Source: Candidatus Microgenomatus auricola (lineage in GTDB: Bacteria > Patescibacteriota > Patescibacteriia > UBA9570 > XYC2-FULL-38-9). Taken from it: 5,288 nt of DNA. Position 1 is the stretch's first letter. Each line of letters starts with the position of its first letter. Below are positions 1-5,288 of the stretch, piece by piece. A model generated the notes under the pieces. The model was not told the origin of the DNA, made no database searches, and saw only the letters and a list, made by a program, of their open reading frames with translations. The DNA is taken from the NCBI GenBank assembly GCA_005239655.1, contig SBBP01000057.1, forward strand, positions 1 through 5,288, read 5' to 3'. The translations under genes and the position numbers were made by a program.

Positions 1-937
1 GCACGCGCGTCGGGCGGTCTTCAGGTTTCTGATCTGCCAGTTCGTCGACCCGGTTCAACACTCCAACCACAAGTGGCAAGCCACATTTTGGACACAGTCC
101 ATGCAGCTTTTGTGTTTCAGCTGGCATGATACGAACGCTGCATGCACGATGCCCATCCAGGTGATACTTTCCCTCTTCTGGAAAAAATTCGATGGTCTCA
201 ATCAGGTTGCGATTTTCGCGAATTGAATTGTACAACGCATCATAACTCCGCTCAGACAAGTTAAACACATTGGCTTCGCGTCCGACTTTCTCGGGTGAGT
301 GTGCATCAGAGTTCGACAGAATCATTTTGTTATTGAGATTCGACACGCGCCAATTCATTTCCGGGTCAGAGGAAAGGCCCGTTTCAATCGCGTAGATATG
401 CGTGGTCACCTCACCAAAACATTCCTCAAGCGAATTGAATCCAGACTTCGAACCAAACACCGAAAACCACGGCGTCCAAATGTGTGCGGGGATGACGAGT
501 GCATGCGGATCAATGTCTAAATAGATTTTCGCCAACTCAGCGGAATCCATGCCAATAATCGGACGACCATCGTAGGCCAAGTTAAAACCGCGATCGGTTA
601 ACAGTGTATTCACCTTCCGCGCGGCAGCAAACGATGACACCGCAAACAGCATGTGCACACGTCGACCAACGTCATTTTTTTTGTAGATGTTCGAGACCTC
701 ACCACACAACACAAAACGTGTTGGCGATAAACCGTCACGCAACACAAAAAAACCACTACCATCGTCAACCAGTTTCGTTTCGAGTTCATCCAGCCACTTC
801 GGATGTGTAATGTCTCCAGTGGCAATAACATCTACGCCTTTCTCCTGTGCAGCACGCGCTAAACCCTCCACCGTCAGCTGTTTTGATGTCGCTCGCGAAT
901 AATGTGAATGCGTATGGAGATCAACGATTGTGCGCAT
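1..937 (-). CDS. Endonuclease Q family PHP-fold nuclease, C-terminus beyond the left edge
   Basis: Endonuclease Q nicks DNA on the 5' side of deaminated or damaged bases such as uracil and hypoxanthine (known for archaeal and Bacillus members). The frame is open from ATG 937 to the left edge, giving 312 residues of a family usually near 400, so the C-terminus is missing. PHP metal-site motifs are visible in order: DLHTHS with H8 and H10, GDITHP with D42 and H45, E80, H95, H152 in AHIWTPWFS, and D211/H213 in SNSDAHSP. The stretch GSKSGFNSLEECF (162-174) and the IEFFPEEGKYH block (249-259) are family signatures. A zinc-ribbon-like part follows, with C266 and C282-x2-C285. An in-frame GTG at 943 is an alternative start, with a TGA just upstream of it. 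Older annotation often calls this family a UvrD helicase; no helicase motif is present. It is transcribed divergently from the sugar genes and has no obvious functional link to them. Confidence 0.93.
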   Translation of the reverse strand, partial: MRTIVDLHTHSHYSRATSKQLTVEGLARAAQEKGVDVIATGDITHPKWLDELETKLVDDGSGFFVLRDGLSPTRFVLCGEVSNIYKKNDVGRRVHMLFAVSSFAAARKVNTLLTDRGFNLAYDGRPIIGMDSAELAKIYLDIDPHALVIPAHIWTPWFSVFGSKSGFNSLEECFGEVTTHIYAIETGLSSDPEMNWRVSNLNNKMILSNSDAHSPEKVGREANVFNLSERSYDALYNSIRENRNLIETIEFFPEEGKYHLDGHRACSVRIMPAETQKLHGLCPKCGLPLVVGVLNRVDELADQKPEDRPTRV

Positions 938-945
938 AGGCACTC

Positions 946-974
946 ATTTTGGCATTCGTGGCAATACCGGTCAA
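946..974 (-). promoter_or_regulatory. Predicted sigma70-like promoter of the endonuclease Q gene
   Basis: On the minus strand TTGACC (969-974) lies exactly 17 bp before CAAAAT (946-951), matching the -35 and -10 consensus at 5 of 6 and 4 of 6 positions. Only 8 nt separate the -10 box from the ATG at 937. Transcription would therefore start about one or two bases before the start codon, giving a leaderless or nearly leaderless mRNA. No Shine-Dalgarno sequence is visible. Predicted by eye only. Confidence 0.5.
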
Positions 975-986
975 CTGCGATATACT
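958..986 (+). promoter_or_regulatory. Predicted sigma70-like promoter of the PIG-V-like gene
   Basis: TATACT (981-986) matches the -10 consensus at 5 of 6 positions. A weak -35, GTGGCA (958-963, 4 of 6), lies 17 bp upstream. The -10 box is 11 nt from the ATG at 998, so the 5' leader would be only about 4-6 nt, with no room for a Shine-Dalgarno site. It overlaps the divergent promoter: its -35 box and spacer occupy the same DNA as the minus-strand promoter's -35 box and spacer. This promoter also argues for the start at 998, since the -10 box would lie inside the longer reading frame. Confidence 0.5.
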
Positions 987-997
987 GTTTTTATTCT

Positions 998-2131
998 ATG
1001 TCCTACTCTCTCAAAAACGTTCTTCTCATCACTGCGGCATGGACATGCGTCGTGTATGTAATGCTTGCGCTGATCGCCAGCCAGTCGGAACTTTTCCTTG
1101 ACAGCAATTTTTTGAGTAACTTCCACATGAGCGATGCCATCACCTTCTGGACACCGTGGCAAACGTGGGATGCGCAAGGCTACCTGCAACTCGCCCAGCA
1201 GTGGTACGGTGCTGAACACGGACTCCACGCATACTACCCACTGTTTCCCGCACTCATCTTTGCGATTCAGAGCATCCTGCCCGTGCCGCACCTGGTGATC
1301 GGATTCTTCATCGTCAACGTCTGCTTTTTTGCGAGCGTGATCCTGCTCTATCAACTTGTGCAACAACGATTCGGCGATCGAACTGCCTTTTGGAGTGTCG
1401 TCATGCTTCAGGCATTCCCAACCGCATTTTTCTTTCACCTCTTTTACACAGAGTCGCTCTTTCTTTTTCTCATCCTCCTGCTTTTTTGGGGACTGCAAAA
1501 ACAAAAGCTGCGCGTGGTCATCATCGCCGCACTCCTCCTTCCACTTGCACGTGCGCAAGGTGTGCTCTTGATTGTTCCGACGTTGTACGTCGTTACGCGA
1601 AAATGGAACAGCAGCTTCAACACGCGCAAAAGATTCGTTCTCTACATTGTCGCGGGTTTTGGAGCAGGATTCCTGCTCTATCTTGGCATCATGTATGCAT
1701 CTACGGGAAGCATCTCCTCAGGTTTTGACGCGCAACAGCTCTACACCAGCCAGTACAGTATTCAACAACTCTTTCATCCGCTGCAGTGGCTGGCCAACAC
1801 CTGGGGACCGCAGCACTGGTCGCTCGCACATCTTCCAGGCAACAGCTCGCTCGACCGGGTCTGGTGTATCACGTTTGTGCTGCTCCTCATCGGCATCTAC
1901 AAAACGTTGCCACGTGAGTGGTTCATTTTTACAGCGCTCGTCGGCCTCATCACTGCCTTCAGCGGAAACCTCATGAGTTTTCCAAGGTTCACGTTGCCGC
2001 TGTTTCCCCTTGCAGTATTCATCGCTGTCTACTGCAAACGCAACACGTGCCTTGCGATCACAGCCGTATTCCTCTCCGCAAGCCAGCTTGCGCTACTCAT
2101 CATGCATGCTCGCAACATGTGGGTGGCTTAA
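998..2131 (+). CDS. PIG-V-like GT-C membrane glycosyltransferase
   Basis: A 377-residue polytopic membrane protein resembling the PIG-V mannosyltransferase group, whose GT-C enzymes use polyprenyl-phosphate sugars as donors on the outer face of the membrane (family knowledge). Transmembrane segment 1 is near residues 8-27. The first outer loop carries W57-D58 in WDAQGYLQLAQQWY, the place of the catalytic Asp in GT-C enzymes, followed by AYYPLFP (78-84). Further hydrophobic segments lie near 84-120, 131-166, 172-200, 212-233, 287-301, 308-323 and 332-345, with a last one near 350-369. The FYTESLFLF block (149-157) with R185, and SFPRF (327-331), are typical of the family. The frame is open upstream to an ATG at 908, but those 30 extra residues are hydrophilic and rich in His and Trp, and they overlap the endonuclease Q gene and the promoters, so ATG 998 is preferred. 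Sugar and acceptor are unknown. It probably works with the adjacent family 2 glycosyltransferase. Confidence 0.82.
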   Translation: MSYSLKNVLLITAAWTCVVYVMLALIASQSELFLDSNFLSNFHMSDAITFWTPWQTWDAQGYLQLAQQWYGAEHGLHAYYPLFPALIFAIQSILPVPHLVIGFFIVNVCFFASVILLYQLVQQRFGDRTAFWSVVMLQAFPTAFFFHLFYTESLFLFLILLLFWGLQKQKLRVVIIAALLLPLARAQGVLLIVPTLYVVTRKWNSSFNTRKRFVLYIVAGFGAGFLLYLGIMYASTGSISSGFDAQQLYTSQYSIQQLFHPLQWLANTWGPQHWSLAHLPGNSSLDRVWCITFVLLLIGIYKTLPREWFIFTALVGLITAFSGNLMSFPRFTLPLFPLAVFIAVYCKRNTCLAITAVFLSASQLALLIMHARNMWVA

Positions 2132-2136
2132 GGCTC

Positions 2137-2165
2137 CTGGCTTTTTCTCATATTTCAAGTACAAT
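2137..2165 (+). promoter_or_regulatory. Candidate promoter of the family 2 glycosyltransferase gene
   Basis: TACAAT (2160-2165) matches the -10 consensus at 5 of 6 positions and ends 10 nt before the ATG at 2176. The best 17-bp-spaced -35 is the poor CTGGCT (2137-2142, 3 of 6). It sits in the 44-bp gap after the PIG-V-like gene. The gap has a T5 tract (2142-2146) but no stem before it, so no terminator is called and read-through from upstream is also possible. The placement repeats the near-leaderless layout of the two promoters at 946-986. Confidence 0.38.
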
Positions 2166-2175
2166 TCGAAACACT

Positions 2176-2883
2176 ATGCACTCGGGACACCACATTTCCC
2201 TCGTGATTCCTTGTCTCAATGAAGAAGGAGGATTACGCCAGCTCCTGCCGTATGTCCCGACATGGATTGATGAGATCATCGTGGTCGACAACGGATCGAC
2301 CGACCGTTCTGTTGAAATAGCCACTCAGCTTGGCGCGCGTGTTGTGCAGGAACAACGTCGCGGATACGGGCGTGCGTACAAAACCGGAATTGCATCGGCA
2401 ACAGGTGATACGATTGTCACAATGGATGGGGATGGATCATATCAACTGAAATCGATTGAGCCATTACTCACAACACTCTTCAACGGCAAAACAACATTCG
2501 TTTCCGGAAGCCGTTTCCCTTTACAACACGGTGAAGCCATGAACGTCATTAACCATATCGGGAATTTCGCACTCACCGTATGCGCCAATGTACTGTTCGG
2601 CCAGCGCTTGCGTGACTCACAATCCGGCATGTGGGCATTTTCTCAAGCACTCTATCGGAACATTGAACCCGAAAGCGATGGCATGGCATTTTCTCAAGAG
2701 CTCAAAATACACGCAATACGTTCGGGAGCGGTATTCACAGAAGTGCCAATTCCCTACACCCCGCGCATCGGAAAAACAAAATTATCCTGGCTTCATGATG
2801 GTGTGCGCAACTTCGCTTCGCTCGTGAAAATGCGACTATGGGATACAAAGAAGAAATCAACATTCTCTGGCGCACGCTCTTAA
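2176..2883 (+). CDS. Family 2 glycosyltransferase, polyprenyl-phosphate sugar synthase (DPM/DPG) type
   Basis: A 235-residue GT-A fold enzyme. DPM1-like members move a sugar from a nucleotide donor to polyprenyl phosphate at the cytoplasmic face of the membrane. Visible motifs in order: VIPCLNEE (10-17), VVDNGSTD (36-43) for nucleotide binding, RRGYGRAYKTG (61-71), the metal-binding MDGDGSYQ with D84 and D86, SGSRF (110-114), DSQSGMWAF (147-155), and DGMAFSQELKIHA (168-180). The ending with IGKTKLSWLHDG (198-209) is common in this subfamily. There is no C-terminal transmembrane pair, so it is a soluble or peripheral form. The frame is open upstream to 1918, but the homology begins just after ATG 2176, and a -10-like box precedes it. 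The end overlaps the next gene by 46 bp in another frame, suggesting co-translation. The donor sugar (mannose, glucose or other) cannot be read from the sequence. Confidence 0.88.
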   Translation: MHSGHHISLVIPCLNEEGGLRQLLPYVPTWIDEIIVVDNGSTDRSVEIATQLGARVVQEQRRGYGRAYKTGIASATGDTIVTMDGDGSYQLKSIEPLLTTLFNGKTTFVSGSRFPLQHGEAMNVINHIGNFALTVCANVLFGQRLRDSQSGMWAFSQALYRNIEPESDGMAFSQELKIHAIRSGAVFTEVPIPYTPRIGKTKLSWLHDGVRNFASLVKMRLWDTKKKSTFSGARS

Positions 2884-3236
2884 ACGTCTCTGCAGACGAA
2901 CGCGTCGCACAGCGTTACCAGGAGGCGGTTGAAACGCTACCATACACACTCACACCCAAAGAACGCAAAGTGTGGGGGCAACTGTTGCGACATGCGTGGT
3001 TACTCCCATACGTGGATGCTGGGTTAGCGATTCGAAATAGCCAGCATCCGTTCCGAAAACGCATGTACCTTGCGCTTGCTTTGCTAGAGGCGCACCCGTC
3101 AAGCGCAGATTTTCTGCTGACAACACGCCGACGATTCCTCACGGCCCGTGTCGCACTCATTAGTCTGCGTGCGTGTGTACGTACCGTGCTTGGCATCGTC
3201 ATCGTCACCTGCATTATTCATCCTGTACGCGTATGA
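2838..3236 (+). CDS. Unrecognised 132-residue protein with hydrophobic C-terminus
   Basis: I do not recognise this protein. It begins inside the last 46 bp of the glycosyltransferase gene in a different frame and ends in an ATGA overlap with the oxidoreductase, so its translation is probably coupled on both sides. No usable later start (ATG, GTG or TTG) occurs in the overlap, so ATG 2838 is the best choice. The N-terminal 100 residues look helical and mixed-charge, with LTPKERKVWGQLL (38-50), a HAWLLPYVDAG stretch (52-62), and a basic patch RRRF (97-100). Residues 103-130 are hydrophobic with Arg at 111 and 115; 116-130 could be a short membrane anchor. No Cys pair, nucleotide loop or catalytic motif is seen. 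Small subunits lie beside GMC flavoproteins in gluconate and fructose dehydrogenases, which suggests a partner role here, but no sequence similarity to those subunits is claimed. The tight overlaps support a real gene. Confidence 0.68.
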   Translation: MGYKEEINILWRTLLNVSADERVAQRYQEAVETLPYTLTPKERKVWGQLLRHAWLLPYVDAGLAIRNSQHPFRKRMYLALALLEAHPSSADFLLTTRRRFLTARVALISLRACVRTVLGIVIVTCIIHPVRV

Positions 3237-4846
3237 ATAAACGACATGATTGTATTGTTGTAGGATCTGGCCCCAGTGGAGCCATGGCCGCACAAACGCT
3301 GGTGGAGCATGGCGTAGACACAGCCATGCTCGATGTGGGCTACACAAGCGATGCAAAGTACCATATTCCGGATCTCCCATTTACAGACATACGCCGCACC
3401 GACCCAAGTCAGCACGAATACTTTTTAGGGAAAGACTGTACAGGCATTCCCACAGGCAACATCCACACCGCGCCGCAGATCACTCCGCCGCGGCTGTTCA
3501 CGACACACGGAGTCGAACACTGGTTACCGATCGAATCCAGTACGTTTCACCCATACCAATCTCTCGCGTACGGCGGTCTTGGAAACGCTTGGGGCTTGGC
3601 TTGTTTTGCATATACTCCCGATGAACTCCATGGAATTGGTCTGGACGTTTCACGCACACAAGACGCATATACAACAATTGCACAACGCATTGGCATTTCT
3701 GGCGAACACGATGACGGTGGTCCGTATGCACTCAATCATGTTGAATACATCCAACCGGCAGCCACATTGGAACCAAGTATGCAGCACATCTATGCCGCCT
3801 ATCAACGCAGACGAAAAACGATTCAGCGGCATGGAGGACGAGTCGGGAAAACTCCACTGGCCTTGCTCACACAACATCTGAATGGACGAACACCCACTCC
3901 GTACACAGACATGGATTTTTGGACAAACCCCGGGCTCTCGGCCTACCGACCAGCAATTACGCTGAATGCACTCAAGAAACAACGCCACTTTACATACTAC
4001 AGTAACCGACTGGTCCTCGCATTCGCAGAAAAGAAAAATGAAATCGCGGTAACCGCACAACACACAGACACCGATCACACCGAAACCATGTACTGCACAC
4101 GCCTTCTTTTGGCTGCCGGAACACTAGGCACCGCGAGAGTCATCATGCGGTCATTTCCCAACGCCGCGCATTGCCTTCCCCTCCTCAGCGGCACATACCA
4201 CTACCTCGCATGCATCCAACCTGCGATGTTTGGGAAAGATCCAGGTACGCGCAAAATCAGTTATAGTCAGCTCACTCTGTTCCTCGATGAAGCAGGCGAT
4301 GGAAATGCATCGGCAACAGCAATGCTCTATACATACCGATCGCTTCTCTTGTTTCGCTTGGCAAACCAGCTACCAATCAATTACGCGGACGCGATCCGTC
4401 TGCTCGCATACGGCTCGTCATCATTGGTTATTGCAGGTATACACCACGCCGAACATCCCTCAGCACAAAAATATATTCGTCGTATTCCGGATGCGTCACG
4501 AGCAACGGCAGATGTACTGCAGGCCACCTATACACTCAACGCAGCAGAACGTGCACGTCACAGACAGCACGAACGACGAATTGCTTCCATACTTCTTCGT
4601 CTCGGATGCATTCCCATGTATCGCATCGATCCAGGTCACGGCTCCAGCATTCACTACGGCGGCACGCTTCCATTCGACCCCACAGGAGCACCGTATACAC
4701 TTGCACACGACGGACGGCTTTCAGGAACACGTCACATCTACATCGCTGACGGTTCCGGCTTCCGCTATTTGCCCCCGAAAGGACCAACATTTACACTGAT
4801 GGCAAACGCTCATGTGGTTGCCACACACGTGATCAACAGTCGATAA
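3233..4846 (+). CDS. GMC-type FAD-dependent oxidoreductase
   Basis: A 537-residue flavoprotein of the glucose-methanol-choline family, which oxidises an alcohol group using FAD. The N-terminal dinucleotide fold is clear: VVGSGPSGAMAA (9-20) and the strand AMLDVG (31-36), with D34 in the usual acidic position. GGLGNAWG (114-121) fits the FAD-contacting glycine-rich segment of the family, and LLLAAGTLGTARV (291-303) is the second GMC region. The C-terminal domain holds the likely catalytic H474 in SSIHYGGTLPF, then IYIADGSGF (502-510) and GPTFTLMANA (517-526). Where many GMC enzymes have Asn or His just before the Pro, here there is G517. A hydrophobic, Leu-rich part (about 363-404) could touch a membrane or a lipid substrate. 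There is no signal peptide, so it is cytoplasmic. The frame is open upstream to 3173, but ATG 3233 is chosen because it starts just before the FAD motif and overlaps the previous stop as ATGA. A sugar substrate is inferred only from the neighbours. Confidence 0.88.
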   Translation: MNKRHDCIVVGSGPSGAMAAQTLVEHGVDTAMLDVGYTSDAKYHIPDLPFTDIRRTDPSQHEYFLGKDCTGIPTGNIHTAPQITPPRLFTTHGVEHWLPIESSTFHPYQSLAYGGLGNAWGLACFAYTPDELHGIGLDVSRTQDAYTTIAQRIGISGEHDDGGPYALNHVEYIQPAATLEPSMQHIYAAYQRRRKTIQRHGGRVGKTPLALLTQHLNGRTPTPYTDMDFWTNPGLSAYRPAITLNALKKQRHFTYYSNRLVLAFAEKKNEIAVTAQHTDTDHTETMYCTRLLLAAGTLGTARVIMRSFPNAAHCLPLLSGTYHYLACIQPAMFGKDPGTRKISYSQLTLFLDEAGDGNASATAMLYTYRSLLLFRLANQLPINYADAIRLLAYGSSSLVIAGIHHAEHPSAQKYIRRIPDASRATADVLQATYTLNAAERARHRQHERRIASILLRLGCIPMYRIDPGHGSSIHYGGTLPFDPTGAPYTLAHDGRLSGTRHIYIADGSGFRYLPPKGPTFTLMANAHVVATHVINSR

Positions 4847-4847
4847 C

Positions 4848-5288
4848 ATGAATATACAGCCAACAATCGCGATTACCGGTAGTAGTGGGTTCATCGGATC
4901 CCGCCTTGTGAAGTACTTTGTGAATCTTGGTTACAACGTGCGTGCGCTACAACGCAAACCGCTGGCACAAACACTTGACCGTGTTGTTCATGTTCCATTC
5001 GACCTGAGCAACGTGACAGACCACGGTATTGCAGGTGCAGATTACCTCATTCACTGTGCGTATCAACCAGCCGTCGGCAGCCACCGCGGCACGTCGGCCA
5101 ATGTTGATGGGACGCGGCAGCTGATTGCACACTGCAGGGCACACAGCGTTCGTATAATTTTTTTGTCGACGCTCTCTGCACACCCGCGTGCGGAATCTCA
5201 GTACGGAAAAGAAAAATTGTATCTCGAAAGTCTGTTCACGGCGCCAACCGATCTGGTGCTCAAGCTTGGCTTCATTCTTGGTGAAGGC
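4848..5288 (+). CDS. NAD-dependent epimerase/dehydratase family protein (SDR), truncated by the right edge
   Basis: The first 147 residues of an SDR-superfamily NAD(P)-binding protein; the frame is still open at the edge, and relatives usually run about 280-330 residues. Residues 7-17 hold the coenzyme loop, TGSSGFIG (GxxGxxG form). D52 in FDLSN sits where the family contacts adenine, and IHCAYQP (68-74) replaces the common HLAA segment. NVDGTRQL (85-92) is typical of extended SDRs. LST (106-108) and YGKEK (119-123) supply the catalytic Ser or Thr, Tyr and Lys; the residue two after LS gives a T-x-S variant (S107, T108, S110). The start lies one base after the oxidoreductase stop, with no Shine-Dalgarno site, so it is translated from the same mRNA. 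It probably reduces or epimerises the product of the FAD enzyme. Members range from sugar epimerases to reductases, so the exact reaction is open. Confidence 0.85.
   Translation, partial: MNIQPTIAITGSSGFIGSRLVKYFVNLGYNVRALQRKPLAQTLDRVVHVPFDLSNVTDHGIAGADYLIHCAYQPAVGSHRGTSANVDGTRQLIAHCRAHSVRIIFLSTLSAHPRAESQYGKEKLYLESLFTAPTDLVLKLGFILGEG

Noticed and set aside
675..682. T8 run (A8 in the coding strand) within endonuclease Q, a possible slippage or phase-variation site
   Set aside because: It encodes YKKN in a stretch where Lys is common in this family. The frame is intact and nothing suggests programmed slippage.
299..831. Several short open frames on both strands within the endonuclease Q region
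   Set aside because: They are out-of-frame shadows of the continuous minus-strand gene, which has strong family motifs along its whole length.
908..997. N-terminal extension of the PIG-V-like protein by 30 residues from ATG 908
   Set aside because: It overlaps the endonuclease Q gene and both promoters, and its sequence is unlike a membrane protein start. ATG 998 has a -10 box at a suitable distance.
971..1558. A 195-codon open frame on the minus strand opposite the PIG-V-like gene
   Set aside because: It is antisense to a well-supported membrane protein gene. Its product is a charged, low-complexity mirror of hydrophobic codons with no recognisable motif.
1918..2175. Long upstream extension of the family 2 glycosyltransferase frame
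   Set aside because: The 86 extra codons lie inside the PIG-V-like gene in another frame and show no glycosyltransferase sequence. The family's N-terminal motif begins just after ATG 2176.
2132..2175. Possible terminator with a T5 tract after the PIG-V-like gene
   Set aside because: No stem-loop can be drawn upstream of the T run, so it is not a credible intrinsic terminator.
4947..5183. A 78-codon minus-strand frame opposite the SDR gene
   Set aside because: It lies opposite the conserved SDR coding sequence and its translation shows no motif.

Overview
This window carries six protein genes and almost no non-coding DNA. It looks like a compact, uncultured bacterial genome of roughly balanced base composition. 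TGA appears to be a true stop: it ends the 132-residue gene inside an ATGA overlap. That argues against the recoded Gracilibacteria-type code. An endonuclease Q gene, tight packing and sigma70-like boxes placed almost directly before start codons would fit a Patescibacteria (CPR) genome. This lineage call is an inference of low to moderate confidence, because no rRNA or ribosomal protein gene is present. No RNA gene, CRISPR array, mobile element or convincing terminator was seen.

Left part (1-937, minus strand): the N-terminal three quarters of endonuclease Q, a PHP-fold DNA repair nuclease. It runs off the left edge. A 60-bp divergent spacer (938-997) separates it from the plus-strand genes and appears to hold two back-to-back promoters with interleaved -35 regions.

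Right part (998-5288, plus strand): five genes in one direction. In order they are a PIG-V-like GT-C membrane glycosyltransferase (998-2131), a DPM-type family 2 glycosyltransferase (2176-2883), an unrecognised 132-residue protein with a hydrophobic C-terminus (2838-3236), a GMC-type FAD oxidoreductase (3233-4846), and the first 147 residues of an NAD-dependent epimerase/dehydratase of the SDR superfamily (4848 to the right edge). The last four are joined by a 46-bp overlap, a 4-bp overlap and a 1-bp gap, so they are almost certainly one operon. The second gene also has its own candidate promoter.

How they may work together (inference): the family 2 enzyme could load a sugar onto polyprenyl phosphate. 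The FAD oxidoreductase and SDR reductase could then oxidise and re-reduce that lipid-linked sugar, as the unrelated DprE1/DprE2 pair does in mycobacteria. The PIG-V-like enzyme could transfer the finished sugar outside the membrane. The small protein could be a partner or membrane anchor of the FAD enzyme. This proposed lipid-linked sugar modification route is the most interesting feature of the window, but no sequence feature proves the substrate.
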